Shown here: positions 18,572 through 27,491 of the stretch, one piece after another
Position numbering within the stretch: the stretch's first letter is position 1
How the letters are laid out: every line of letters begins with the position of its first letter
Assembly: GCA_022360445.1 (NCBI GenBank)
Contig: JAKSCV010000089.1
Location: 1-54,293 of the forward strand
DNA: 54,293 nucleotides
Direction: 5' to 3'
Origin: Gammaproteobacteria bacterium
Lineage (GTDB): Bacteria; Pseudomonadota; Gammaproteobacteria; UBA5861
The notes under the pieces: model-generated
Database searches by the model: none
Told to the model about the DNA's origin: nothing
The model's input: only the letters and a program-made list of their open reading frames with translations
Position numbers and translations under genes: made by a program

Positions 18572-19657
18572 ATGAAGAAAGGCGCTATCGAACTGGTTTG
18601 TATCAATAAAGCTTATGGCAATAAAGAAGCGATTAAGGATATCAGCCTGTCCATTGCTCCGGGCCATTATTGCTGCTTGCTCGGACCAAGTGGCTGTGGA
18701 AAAACGACGACGCTGAAGATCATTGCCGGGCACGAAGCCCCCACCAATGGTGACGTTCTGCTCGACAACCGGAATGTCACAAACTTACCGCCGCGAAAGC
18801 GCGGTACGGCTTTAATGTTTCAGAATTACGCACTCTTTCCCCACTTAAATTGCGTAGACAACACGGCATTTAGTTTGAAAATCGCAGGTGTGGCAAAAGC
18901 CTCACGCCGCGCGCAAGCGATTGAGATGCTCAAATTAGTCAATATGGAGAGCTATGCCGATGTCCTGCCTGACCAGTTATCCGGTGGGCAACAACAGCGA
19001 GTGGCATTAGCGCGCGCACTGATCAATCAACCTGACGTCATCCTTCTCGACGAGCCTCTGTCAGCACTCGACCCTTTCTTACGTGGCAAAATGCGCGTCG
19101 AGCTCAAGCGGATTCAACAACACTTGGGCATCACGTTCGTGCATGTCACTCATTCACAGGAAGAAGCATTCGCCCTATCAGACCAAGTTGTGTTGATGCA
19201 CGATGGCGTGATCGAACAACAGGGCACACCCAGGGAGATTTTTCAGCAGCCAAAAACCGCGTTTGTGGCCCATTTTATTGGTGGACATAATGTCCTGGAC
19301 GGTCAGATCCACCAAAACGAATTTCATACCGGTTCGATACGCGTGAAAGGCCTTACACAAGCACTCAGCAGTGTACCGCGAGACCACTGGCCACAACAAT
19401 TTTCTCTCAGATTTGACCGTATCAAAGCCGCCCCGCAGCCTGACAAAGGACTGCATACACAAGCATTCACGGTAGATGCCGTGGAATACCAGGGAGCCGT
19501 TATTCAGATTCAGGGGCACTATCAAACAGGGCCTGAATTATCGGTCTACGTGAGCGATAAAGCGTTTTTTGCGCACCCGTTTCAATCAGGCCAAGAAATT
19601 TATCTGGGCTGGGAGGCGCACGATCTCAACCCTTTACAACCACCTGTACATTCATGA
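18572..19657 (+). CDS. ABC transporter ATP-binding protein, PotA-like
   Basis: This 361-residue ATPase drives a spermidine/putrescine-type importer. Walker A GPSGCGKT is at 38-45, Q-loop Gln84, signature LSGGQ at 136-140, Walker B VILLDEP at 156-162, and the switch His in VHVTHSQEEA. A C-terminal TOBE-like domain (about 235-361) follows. The frame is open from a TTG at 18560, but ATG at 18572 gives the normal family N-terminus; no clear ribosome binding site precedes either, so a short leader is possible. It is first in a four-gene ABC operon with a racemase-family gene at the end. Homology to polyamine transporters does not fix the substrate. Confidence 0.92.
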   Translation: MKKGAIELVCINKAYGNKEAIKDISLSIAPGHYCCLLGPSGCGKTTTLKIIAGHEAPTNGDVLLDNRNVTNLPPRKRGTALMFQNYALFPHLNCVDNTAFSLKIAGVAKASRRAQAIEMLKLVNMESYADVLPDQLSGGQQQRVALARALINQPDVILLDEPLSALDPFLRGKMRVELKRIQQHLGITFVHVTHSQEEAFALSDQVVLMHDGVIEQQGTPREIFQQPKTAFVAHFIGGHNVLDGQIHQNEFHTGSIRVKGLTQALSSVPRDHWPQQFSLRFDRIKAAPQPDKGLHTQAFTVDAVEYQGAVIQIQGHYQTGPELSVYVSDKAFFAHPFQSGQEIYLGWEAHDLNPLQPPVHS

Positions 19658-19678
19658 CCCACCAAAGGAGAGCACCAA

Positions 19679-21010
19679 ATGAGCCAAGATGACCTGACAC
19701 ACACCAGTGAAGTCCCCCCCTCCGACAACACGTCCCCTGAAAACCCAAGCAGGCGAACATTGATCAAAGCTGCTGGCGCAGCCAGCGGACTGGCTTTAGG
19801 GTCTGGCGCAATAACCGGTTTTCCAATGGTTTGGTCTCAAAACATCAAGAATGTGACGTTGAGGCAATTTGGCACGGGTGTCTCAAACATCAACGCCATC
19901 GCTGAAAAAGCGAAAGAAGATTTAGGGATTAACCTGCAATTAACGGCGCTGGATTCAGATGCCGTCGCCCAACGGGCTGTGACGCAACCAAAATCTTACG
20001 ATATTGCCGATATTGAATACTGGATTGGCAAAAAGGTTTTTCCAGCCGGCGTGATGCAACCACTGGACATTTCACGCCTCAAAAATTTTGACAAAATTTC
20101 CTCACTGTTCGTCACAGGAAAGCTGACAGAGGATTCCACCATCGCTCAGGGGACAGCACCCCACACTGTTGGCTTTGTTGAAAGTAAAGACTCGACCAAG
20201 TTCGCCACAGAGCCCACCAATTGGATGACACTGATCCCCACGATTTACAACGCTGACACCCTGGGTATTCGCCCCGACCTGATCGACCGGCCAATCAAAA
20301 ACTGGAAGGACATCATGGATCCGGCCTTTAAAGGCAAAACCTCGATTCTCAACATCCCTTCAATCGGCATCATGGATGCGGCCATGATTTGTGAATCCAT
20401 GGGTGAAATCCAATATGCCGACAAAGGCAATATGACCCGGGAAGAAATTGACAAGACCATCGACATCCTTAAAGAAGCCAAAAAATCCGGTCAATTTCGC
20501 GCTTTCTGGAAAAGTTTTGATGAGTCTGTGAACTTGATGGCCTCGGGCGAAGTGGTCATTCAATCCATGTGGTCTCCCGCTGTAGCAGCGGTACGCGCCA
20601 AAGGCATTCCCTGCATCTACCAACCACTGGAAGAAGGTTATCGTTCCTGGGGAGGCGGCATTGGCCTGGCCAAACACCTCTCAGGCCTTGAGCTGGACGC
20701 CGCCTATGAGTACATCGACTGGTACCTGTCAGGCTGGGTGGGCGCTTACTTGATGCGCCAAGGCTACTACAGCGCGGCACCTTCAACATCCAAAGCTTTT
20801 ATGTCCGAAAACGAGTGGAACTTCTGGATGGAGGGTAAACCCGCAACAGCAGACATTCTCAGCCCCGAAGGTAAGCTCATGGAAAAAGCCGGGGCCGTGC
20901 GCGACGGCGGATCTTACATGGAACGCATGGGGCACGTGGCCTGCTGGAATTCCGTCATGGATGAAAACAAATATATGATACGCAAATGGAACGAATTCAT
21001 TGCGTCCTGA
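19679..21010 (+). CDS. ABC transporter substrate-binding protein, PotD-like, Tat-exported
   Basis: This 443-residue extracytoplasmic binding protein has a twin-arginine signal: the SRRTLIK motif (Arg25-Arg26) followed by a mild hydrophobic stretch (AAGAASGLALGSGAITGF). The mature part resembles PotD/PotF-type proteins (NWKDIMDPAFKGKTSILN; WSPAVAAVRAKGIPCIYQPLEEGYRSWGGG). Binding-protein residues for amine recognition cannot be assigned with certainty. Export in folded form by Tat is unusual for polyamine binding proteins but common in this wider group. It lies 21 bases after the ATPase gene with a clear AAAGGAG site. Confidence 0.9.
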   Translation: MSQDDLTHTSEVPPSDNTSPENPSRRTLIKAAGAASGLALGSGAITGFPMVWSQNIKNVTLRQFGTGVSNINAIAEKAKEDLGINLQLTALDSDAVAQRAVTQPKSYDIADIEYWIGKKVFPAGVMQPLDISRLKNFDKISSLFVTGKLTEDSTIAQGTAPHTVGFVESKDSTKFATEPTNWMTLIPTIYNADTLGIRPDLIDRPIKNWKDIMDPAFKGKTSILNIPSIGIMDAAMICESMGEIQYADKGNMTREEIDKTIDILKEAKKSGQFRAFWKSFDESVNLMASGEVVIQSMWSPAVAAVRAKGIPCIYQPLEEGYRSWGGGIGLAKHLSGLELDAAYEYIDWYLSGWVGAYLMRQGYYSAAPSTSKAFMSENEWNFWMEGKPATADILSPEGKLMEKAGAVRDGGSYMERMGHVACWNSVMDENKYMIRKWNEFIAS

Positions 21011-21066
21011 TAAAAACCGAGGGCGCTCTCTGCCCCTCTTCTAATGACAATCGTGACAATTGATCC

Positions 21067-21924
21067 ATGAACATATCCGTACGCACACTCCGCAGCTATT
21101 GGCAAATCACGCCACTCAGCCTCGTCCTACTGTGCTTTTTGGTTTTTCCGATTCTCACGATTGTAATCGTCAGTTTTTGGGACTTTAACGCCTATCAACT
21201 GCTACCGGATTTCACGTTCGATAACTACGCCTATTCACTCACATCAGACGTCACACTCAAAGCTTACATAAATACCTTTTTTTACGCCATTGCAACCTGG
21301 TTAATCACACTGACCCTTGGGTTTACCGTCGCCTACTACCTGGCCTTTCACATCGAAAGTAATTTGATGAGAAATTTGCTTTTCATCTTGTGCACCATCC
21401 CCTTTCTAACCTCTAATATCATTCGCATGATTTCGTGGATCCCTCTGCTGGGCCGCAACGGTCTGGTCAATGGCTTGCTCACTGGCAGTGGCATGGTAGA
21501 TCACCCGGTAGAATGGCTTTTGTACAGCGACTTTTCCGTCATTCTGGCGTTTGTCCATCTGTATACCCTTTTCATGGTGGTGCCCATCTTCAACGCCATG
21601 ACCCGTATCGACAAAAAGTTGATTGAAGCCGCTATGGATGCCGGTGCCAGCACCTTACAAACCATCTTTCTGGTTATTGTGCCGCTTTGTAAATCCGGGA
21701 TCGTCGTTGGCACCGTGTTCATACTCACCCTGGTTATGGGAGACTTTATTACTGTACGTTTGATGAGTGGAGGACTGAGCGCTTCCGTCGGTGTGCTGAT
21801 TTATAACGAGATTTCCCTCTTGCAATACCCCGCTGCTGCTGCGGATGCGGTGATTCTGCTGATGACCATCCTGACTATCTTCAGTATTTTGTTCCGTTTT
21901 GTCGATATCAAAAAGGAGCTCTAG
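21067..21924 (+). CDS. ABC transporter permease, PotB-like
   Basis: This 285-residue inner-membrane permease has about six membrane segments. The EAA loop that contacts the ATPase reads KLIEAAMDAGASTLQTIFLVIVPLCKSGIV (about residues 180-209). The N-terminus has the PotB/H-type QITPLSLVLLCFLVFPILTIVIVSFWDF stretch. It forms the channel with the following permease. The gap of 56 bases after the binding-protein gene holds no obvious terminator. Confidence 0.92.
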   Translation: MNISVRTLRSYWQITPLSLVLLCFLVFPILTIVIVSFWDFNAYQLLPDFTFDNYAYSLTSDVTLKAYINTFFYAIATWLITLTLGFTVAYYLAFHIESNLMRNLLFILCTIPFLTSNIIRMISWIPLLGRNGLVNGLLTGSGMVDHPVEWLLYSDFSVILAFVHLYTLFMVVPIFNAMTRIDKKLIEAAMDAGASTLQTIFLVIVPLCKSGIVVGTVFILTLVMGDFITVRLMSGGLSASVGVLIYNEISLLQYPAAAADAVILLMTILTIFSILFRFVDIKKEL

Positions 21925-21926
21925 TG

Positions 21927-22757
21927 ATGGCAACCGGTCAACGAAAACGCGGTTTTATCCCACTCACCCTCCTGTTCAGCGCTTTTCTTGTTTTTTTATA
22001 TGGCCCAACCTTAACCATCGGCATCTTGTCATTTCAGGGCCCCGATGGGGGTTTGACATTTCCCATGAACGGTGTCTCTATCCATTGGTTTAAAGCACTG
22101 TTTGAAGAGCAGCGCGTCGGAGACTTTGGTGGTTCACTGGGCCGCTCACTTCTCTTGGGACTGTCTGTAACAATGCTCAACACCGTATTTGCTTTACTTG
22201 CTGCGCTAGGGTATCGGCGCGCCTTTAAGGGAGCCAATCTGATCTTTTACCTGTCCCTAATCAGTTTAATTCTGCCATCAATCCTGATCAGCTTAGGTAT
22301 CGGAATTATGTTTGATCGACTGGGCCTATCACCCCACTGGTATACCTCCGCTTTCGGTGCCCATATGACCTGGACACTGCCCTTTGGCCTGCTCATTATG
22401 TTCGCAGTTTTCAATCGATTTGATAAAGCCTATGAAGCTGCTGCTGCCGACATGGGTGCCACAAACTGGCAAACGTTCAAGTATGTAGTATTGCCCCTGG
22501 TTTTACCGGGCCTCATCGGCGTCAGCTTATTCAGTTTTACGCTGTCTTTCGACGAATTTAGCCGAACTATCATGACTTCGGGCACATTTAACACGCTACC
22601 ACTGGAAATCTTTGGCATGACCACCAATGTCACAACGCCCGTGCTTTACGCACTGGGCACGTTCACAACAGCTTTGTCCTTTTTAGCCATTCTGACCAGC
22701 CTATTACTCATTGCAGCAAATCGCCATCGCCAATCGCGCCGGGCAGACACGCCATGA
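21927..22757 (+). CDS. ABC transporter permease, PotC-like
   Basis: This 276-residue second permease subunit has about six membrane segments and the EAA loop YEAAAADMGATNWQTFKYVVLPLVLPGLIG. SFTLSFDEFSRTIMTSG follows, as in PotC/PotI-type subunits. ATG at 21927 lies 3 bases after a possible GTG start at 21924; AAAAGGAG at 21911-21918 fits the ATG best. It begins within 3 bases of the previous stop and overlaps the racemase gene by 4 bases (ATGA). Confidence 0.92.
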   Translation: MATGQRKRGFIPLTLLFSAFLVFLYGPTLTIGILSFQGPDGGLTFPMNGVSIHWFKALFEEQRVGDFGGSLGRSLLLGLSVTMLNTVFALLAALGYRRAFKGANLIFYLSLISLILPSILISLGIGIMFDRLGLSPHWYTSAFGAHMTWTLPFGLLIMFAVFNRFDKAYEAAAADMGATNWQTFKYVVLPLVLPGLIGVSLFSFTLSFDEFSRTIMTSGTFNTLPLEIFGMTTNVTTPVLYALGTFTTALSFLAILTSLLLIAANRHRQSRRADTP

Positions 22758-23449
22758 AGATCATGGTCATCAACCCCAATGAAAGTCAGGCGATGACAGC
22801 TATGATTGAAAAAACGTGTGCCGCCTACCTATCGCCAGACACTCAACTGTACGTCCGCTATGGCGGCGCGGGAATGAACAGCATTGAAGGGTTCTATGAT
22901 GGCGCACTGGCCACACCGGGAGTCCTTCGCCATATAGAATACGGCGAAAAAGATGGGATAAACGCTTACATCATCGCTTGCGCGGATGACACCGGTCTTG
23001 ATGCCGGGAGGGAAATCGCCACAGGTCCTGTTGTGGGTATTGGGCAGGTAGCCATGCATGCTGCCAGCATGCTCGGCGCTCAGTTTTCTCTGTTAACGGC
23101 ACAAAGAAAATCGATTCACGTTTTAAAAAGCAACGCCCGGCGCTACGGCTTTGCCAACCAGTGTGCTGGCGTCCATGCCTTGGACATCCCCGTGCTTGAC
23201 CTTGAAGCTGATGATGCCGATCTCAATGAAGCCATTTCACAGCACGCCCAACACATTGTTCATACAGATGCCGCAGAAGTTCTGGTACTCGGTTGCGCAG
23301 GGCTGAGCCGCTATCGAAAACAGCTTGAAGTGTACTTAAACCTGCCAGTCGTAGATGGCCTGGCTGTCGCAATCACCTTTGCCGAAGGCCTGTTCAAAGC
23401 CGGGTTATCAACCAGTAAAGCCAATACCTATCGACGAGCGGCCCGCTAG
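22754..23449 (+). CDS. Asp/Glu/hydantoin racemase family protein
   Basis: This 231-residue protein is of the cofactor-independent Asp/Glu racemase superfamily, close to the hydantoin/allantoin racemase branch. It opens MKIMVINPNESQAM. The two active-site cysteines are Cys76 in IIACADDTGLD and Cys181 in LVLGCAGLSRYRKQL. The superfamily also includes maleate isomerases and arylmalonate decarboxylases, but these have other surrounding motifs. Its 4-base overlap with the permease gene argues that it acts on the imported compound. Its stop codon overlaps that of the convergent hydrolase gene in a shared CTAG. Confidence 0.88.
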   Translation: MKIMVINPNESQAMTAMIEKTCAAYLSPDTQLYVRYGGAGMNSIEGFYDGALATPGVLRHIEYGEKDGINAYIIACADDTGLDAGREIATGPVVGIGQVAMHAASMLGAQFSLLTAQRKSIHVLKSNARRYGFANQCAGVHALDIPVLDLEADDADLNEAISQHAQHIVHTDAAEVLVLGCAGLSRYRKQLEVYLNLPVVDGLAVAITFAEGLFKAGLSTSKANTYRRAAR

Positions 23450-24129
23450 ACCAGTGAAAATGTCAGCTCGGCGAGGCCTTCAACCCGTGCTTCCAGCCGG
23501 TCCCCGCTCTGCACGGCACCGACCCCCGACGGAGTACCTGTAAAAATCAAATCGCCCGGTTGCAAAGTATAAAGGCTGGACAGAATCGAAATCACTTCTG
23601 CGACCGACCAAATCATCTCATGAATACACCCTGCCTGCCGCCGCACGCCATTCACATCTAGTGAAATCAGGTTCTGAAAGGGGTGCCCGCACACACCAAC
23701 CGGTACCAGCTTGGAACACGGTGCCGACTGATCAAATCCCTTACTGGTATCCCAAGGACGGCGTTGGGCTTTTGCCGCGCTCTGTAAATCTCTGCGTGTA
23801 AGATCAACCCCAACCGCGTAAGCAAATACATGGGATAAGGCTTGATTGACAGGGATATCCTGCCCACCTGTTCTCAGAGCAACAACCAGTTCCACTTCAT
23901 GATGCAAGTCCGCTGTTGCAGGTGGATAACGAATCTCTGGTGCACAAATCGCCGCATCCGCCGGTTTGGAAAAGAAAAAAGGCGGTTCCCGACTAGGGTC
24001 ATCACCCATTTCCCGTGCATGTTCGACATAATTGCGGCCCACACAGTAGATACGGTGAACGGGGAAAAACGCTTCACTCCCTGTCACAGGAAGTGCGGTT
24101 CGCGGGGGGGGGTCAAAAACGTATTGCAT
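23446..24129 (-). CDS. Fumarylacetoacetate hydrolase (FAH) family protein
   Basis: This metal-dependent C-C hydrolase or decarboxylase family protein has 227 residues from ATG 24129. Signatures are CVGRNYVEHAREMG, PPFFFSKPADA, DLHHEVELVVAL (the metal-binding Glu region), YAVGVDLTRRDLQ, KGFDQSAP and FTGTPSGVGAVQSGD. Compact members of this size include acylpyruvases and oxaloacetate decarboxylases (FAHD1-like), so a 2,4-diketo acid or acylpyruvate substrate is plausible. The frame extends to 24168, but the ATG at 24129 gives the usual N-terminus. It lies on the opposite strand to the transporter genes on both sides and is divergent from the TRAP operon. Confidence 0.9.
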   Translation of the reverse strand: MQYVFDPPPRTALPVTGSEAFFPVHRIYCVGRNYVEHAREMGDDPSREPPFFFSKPADAAICAPEIRYPPATADLHHEVELVVALRTGGQDIPVNQALSHVFAYAVGVDLTRRDLQSAAKAQRRPWDTSKGFDQSAPCSKLVPVGVCGHPFQNLISLDVNGVRRQAGCIHEMIWSVAEVISILSSLYTLQPGDLIFTGTPSGVGAVQSGDRLEARVEGLAELTFSLV

Positions 24130-24234
24130 CAAATTCACTCTCATCGAATGCATGACCACAGGGGGCAAAAATTGTTAGGATGCCACTTTTGAGCACAACC
24201 ATCCGTAACACGCATACGCAAGGTACAGCATAAC

Positions 24235-25272
24235 ATGATCATCAGAAAAGCCTTTTTGGCATTCGCTTCCATACTACTATTAACAACCGCATCACTCGGC
24301 AACACGGCAGAAATCACGCTCCGAGCGCACCACTTCCTACCCGCAACATCCACAGTTCATACCGTACTGGTTGAACCTTGGGCCAAAAAGGTGGAAGCCG
24401 AATCGAAAGGGCGCATCAAAATCGAACTTTACCCCTCCATGCAACTCGGCGGGAAACCACCCCAACTGTTTAATCAGGTGAGAGACGGTGTTGTCGACAT
24501 TGTTTGGACGCTGCCAGGCTATACTGCTGGGCGCTTCCCAATCATTGAAGTGTTTGAATTACCCTTTGTGTCGGGCAGTGCCAAGGCCACCACACTCGCC
24601 ATGCAGGCATTCGCCACGCAATACTTGCAAGACGAATTCAAGGCGATCCACCCCATTTTATTTCATGCCCATGCCCCCGGCACCTTCCATATGAAAGGCC
24701 AGTCGATTCAAGCCCTCGAAGACCTGAAAAAACTCAAGATCCGCGCACCAACCCGGGTGACCAACAACTTGCTAACCTCTCTGGGCGCCACTGCGATTGG
24801 CATGCCTGTACCTGCCGTACCCCAGGCCTTATCCAAAGGAGTGATTGACGGCGCCCTGCTGCCCTACGAAGTCACACGCTCTCTTAGGGTTCATGAACTC
24901 ACGGACAGCCACACAGCCATTGCCGGCAGCCGGGGAATCTATACCGCCGCCTTTCTTTTTGCCATGAATAAAGCGCGCTATGAATCGTTACCTGATGACC
25001 TGAAAAAAGTCATTGACAACAACTCCGGCTCAAAAATCGCCGCAGCGATTGGCACCGCCTGGGACAAAGCAGAGAAACCCGGTCTGGAGGCTGCTAGAGC
25101 TCTGGAACATGCCTTTTTTGAAATACGTGATGAAGAACTGGATCGTTGGAAAGCCGCAACACAACCGGTAATCAATACCTGGGTTCAAGACATGGATAAA
25201 AAAGGCTATCCAGGACAGGCAATACTGGACACGGCTCGTCAGCTTGTTGAGCGTCACTCAACACCGAAATAG
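24235..25272 (+). CDS. dctP: TRAP transporter substrate-binding protein
   Basis: This 345-residue periplasmic binding protein is of the DctP family, with a Sec signal peptide of about 25 residues (hydrophobic core AFASILLLTTASLGNTA). Family features are a LRAHHFLPATSTVH start, GRIKIELYPSMQLGGKPP, DIVWTLPGYTAGRFP, and LKIRAPTRVTNNLLTSLGATAIGMPVPAVPQAL, which carries the conserved Arg that contacts the ligand carboxylate. An organic acid ligand is therefore likely. It is first in a dctP-dctQ-dctM operon. Confidence 0.94.
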   Translation: MIIRKAFLAFASILLLTTASLGNTAEITLRAHHFLPATSTVHTVLVEPWAKKVEAESKGRIKIELYPSMQLGGKPPQLFNQVRDGVVDIVWTLPGYTAGRFPIIEVFELPFVSGSAKATTLAMQAFATQYLQDEFKAIHPILFHAHAPGTFHMKGQSIQALEDLKKLKIRAPTRVTNNLLTSLGATAIGMPVPAVPQALSKGVIDGALLPYEVTRSLRVHELTDSHTAIAGSRGIYTAAFLFAMNKARYESLPDDLKKVIDNNSGSKIAAAIGTAWDKAEKPGLEAARALEHAFFEIRDEELDRWKAATQPVINTWVQDMDKKGYPGQAILDTARQLVERHSTPK

Positions 25273-25288
25273 TATAGGCCAAAACGCC

Positions 25289-25783
25289 TTGTCCCCGATC
25301 ACGCGACTCGCAAACGGCGCAGCCGTCTGCGGCGGGATCATACTGATTTTGCTGGCACTGATGACACTTGTCAGCATTCTTGGGCGGGCATTGTTTTCCA
25401 TGCCCGTTCCAGGTGACTACGAACTGATGGAAACAGGCTGTGCGATCGCAGCGTTTGCTTTTTTACCCTATGCGCAAGTAACCGGCCACCACATTATTGT
25501 GGCATTTTTTTCCCGTCACTGGCCTGCCCCGCTTTGCCACTTTCTTGATACGGTCGCTCACCTGACCTTCTCACTCATTGCAGCATTACTTTTCTGGCGC
25601 GCGGCACACGGTGGACTGAATTTTTATCGCGATGGCGACACTAGCATGATTCTGGCCATACCGGTTTGGTGGGCTTTTCCCACTATCGTCTTTTGTCTGG
25701 CCATTTTGATACTCACTTGTCTACAAAGTGCGTACCGCAGTTGGCAGCAACTCAAGGCACAGCCTGCAGGAAACTCGCGATGA
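25289..25783 (+). CDS. dctQ: TRAP transporter small membrane subunit
   Basis: This small permease subunit with four predicted membrane segments has the DctQ pattern GRALFSMPVPGDYELMETGCAIAAFAFLPYAQVTGHHIIVAFF. There is no ATG at the N-terminus. The frame is open from a TTG at 25244 inside dctP; TTG at 25289, after the dctP stop and 10 bases past an AGG, gives a normal-length protein of 164 residues and is preferred. It overlaps dctM by 4 bases. Confidence 0.9.
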   Translation: MSPITRLANGAAVCGGIILILLALMTLVSILGRALFSMPVPGDYELMETGCAIAAFAFLPYAQVTGHHIIVAFFSRHWPAPLCHFLDTVAHLTFSLIAALLFWRAAHGGLNFYRDGDTSMILAIPVWWAFPTIVFCLAILILTCLQSAYRSWQQLKAQPAGNSR

Positions 25784-27090
25784 GCCTGTTATTAATCGGT
25801 GTTCTCGCCTTCCCGGTGCTGTTTATCTTTATGTTATTAAGAGTGCCTATCGGGCTGGCCATGTTACTGGTGGGGGGGCTGGGTTACTTGTCGATTCGAG
25901 GCGGGGGGCCGCTGCTTGCTTACCTGCAAACGGGCCCGTTTTATACCTTTTCCAATTACTCGCTGTCAGTGATTCCTCTGTTTTTGCTCATGGGCCAGTT
26001 TGCAACACAGGCCGGATTAAGCCAGGCTTTGTTCAACGCCGCACAAAGTTGGCTGGGCCATCGCCGAGGAGGACTTGCAATGGCCACGATTGCCGGGTGC
26101 GCCGGGTTTGGTGCTATTTGCGGCTCGTCACTTGCCACAGCGGCCTCGATGGGCCAAGTCGCCCTCCCCGAGATGCGCCGCCACCGTTATGCCGGTGGAC
26201 TGACCACCGGAGTCCTCGCTGCTGGCGGCACGCTGGGTATTCTCATCCCCCCTTCAATTATTTTAATTATTTATGCCATTTTGACGGAACAAAATGTCGC
26301 CAGCATGTTTGTCGCCGCCCTAATCCCGGGCCTCTTGGCCGTCGCAGGATACATCGTGGCCATTCACATCATTGTGACGCTGTCCCCCAGTGCCGGACCT
26401 GTTACGGTAAAAGCCAGCCGCTCCCAACGGATCAAGGCACTGTATGAAACCTGGCCAGTCTTATTCATTTTTAGTCTCGTCATTGGTGGCATTTATGCTG
26501 GTATCTTTACGCCCACGGAAGGAGCCGCTGTAGGGGCTGTTTGCACAGGGCTTCTGGCTTATGCTCGTGGCCGATTGGACAAAACAACATTAATCGCGGC
26601 GATTCAAGGCACTGCGGGTGCCTCCGGCATGATTTTCCTGATTCTGCTCGGTGCCGACGTTTTCAACAGTTTTTTGGCCCTCACACAACTACCCGTTACA
26701 GCAGCTGACTTTGTTGAGGCAATGGCGTGGTCACCTTTTGTTGTTCTGATGGCTATCTTAGGACTGTATTTGTTGCTTGGTTGCATGATGGACAGCTTGT
26801 CGATGATTTTGCTCACGATCCCAGTATTTTTCCCCATCATTGCTCAGTTAGACTTCGGCTTAACCCCGGACGAGACCCTGATCTGGTTTGGCATTCTCGC
26901 TCTGATTGTCGTTGAAATGGGGTTAATTACGCCGCCCGTAGGCCTGAATGTTTTTATCATTAGCACGCTGGCAAAAGATATTTCGATGGCGGAGACTTTC
27001 AAAGGCGTGCTGCCCTTTTTATTGAGCGACATCATACGAGTTGGTTTGCTTATTGTCTTTCCATCACTGAGTTTGGGGTTACTCCGCTAA
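25780..27090 (+). CDS. dctM: TRAP transporter large permease subunit
   Basis: DctM is the sodium-coupled transport subunit, with about 12 membrane segments in 436 residues. Family stretches include RVPIGLAMLLVGGLGYLSI, VIPLFLLMGQFATQAGLS, GFGAICGSSLATAASMGQVALPEM, GGTLGILIPPSIILIIYAILTEQNVASMFVAALIPG, FTPTEGAAVGAV and MGLITPPVGLNVFI. The open frame extends to 25666 but the ATG at 25780, overlapping the dctQ stop as ATGA and 8 bases after AGGA, is the real start. Confidence 0.95.
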   Translation: MSLLLIGVLAFPVLFIFMLLRVPIGLAMLLVGGLGYLSIRGGGPLLAYLQTGPFYTFSNYSLSVIPLFLLMGQFATQAGLSQALFNAAQSWLGHRRGGLAMATIAGCAGFGAICGSSLATAASMGQVALPEMRRHRYAGGLTTGVLAAGGTLGILIPPSIILIIYAILTEQNVASMFVAALIPGLLAVAGYIVAIHIIVTLSPSAGPVTVKASRSQRIKALYETWPVLFIFSLVIGGIYAGIFTPTEGAAVGAVCTGLLAYARGRLDKTTLIAAIQGTAGASGMIFLILLGADVFNSFLALTQLPVTAADFVEAMAWSPFVVLMAILGLYLLLGCMMDSLSMILLTIPVFFPIIAQLDFGLTPDETLIWFGILALIVVEMGLITPPVGLNVFIISTLAKDISMAETFKGVLPFLLSDIIRVGLLIVFPSLSLGLLR

Positions 27091-27116
27091 ACACCAGATA
27101 ACTAAAGAGGCCTGCC

Positions 27117-27476
27117 ATGTCAACCACACCACTCGCCTTGGCCATGCAGTATTTGGATATTTTTTATTCGGGTGAGAATCTTCACCACCTCAGGAATATT
27201 CTAGATGGCCGCTGTCGGTTTACAGGGCCTTTTATAGACTGCCACTCTGCTGATGAGTATGTGCAGGCATTACTGTCAGACCCGCCTGCATCACTCAACT
27301 ACACCGTATTACAAACTTACGAACAGCTTGACTCAGCCTGTGTGATCTACCAATTTGAAAAAGACGACGTTTCAACCCCCATGGCCCAACTGTTCGAAAC
27401 CAACGGGAGTAAAATCAAGCGTATCCTGTTAATTTTCGATTCAGCCGCCTTCGCCGCACAAGCCATAACCACCTGA
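27117..27476 (+). CDS. NTF2-like (SnoaL-type) protein of unknown function
   Basis: This 119-residue protein has a predicted cone-shaped alpha+beta NTF2-like fold. An N-terminal helix pair (LALAMQYLDIFYSGENLHHLRNIL) leads into strands such as CRFTGPFIDCHSADEYVQALL, then CVIYQFE and paired strands. Such proteins are enzymes or ligand-binding proteins for small molecules; the reaction cannot be told from the sequence. It follows dctM by 26 bases on the same strand, so it may be the enzyme or sensor for the TRAP substrate. Confidence 0.75.
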   Translation: MSTTPLALAMQYLDIFYSGENLHHLRNILDGRCRFTGPFIDCHSADEYVQALLSDPPASLNYTVLQTYEQLDSACVIYQFEKDDVSTPMAQLFETNGSKIKRILLIFDSAAFAAQAITT

Positions 27477-27491
27477 AAAAGTGGGCCTGCC

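Noticed and set aside
24171-24182. Third GntR operator between the FAH-family and dctP genes (ATTGTTAGGATG)
   Set aside because: Only one half of the palindrome is present; the other half does not match.
25666-25779. N-terminal extension of dctM
   Set aside because: It overlaps dctQ out of frame; the ATG at 25780 has an AGGA site and the normal DctM start.
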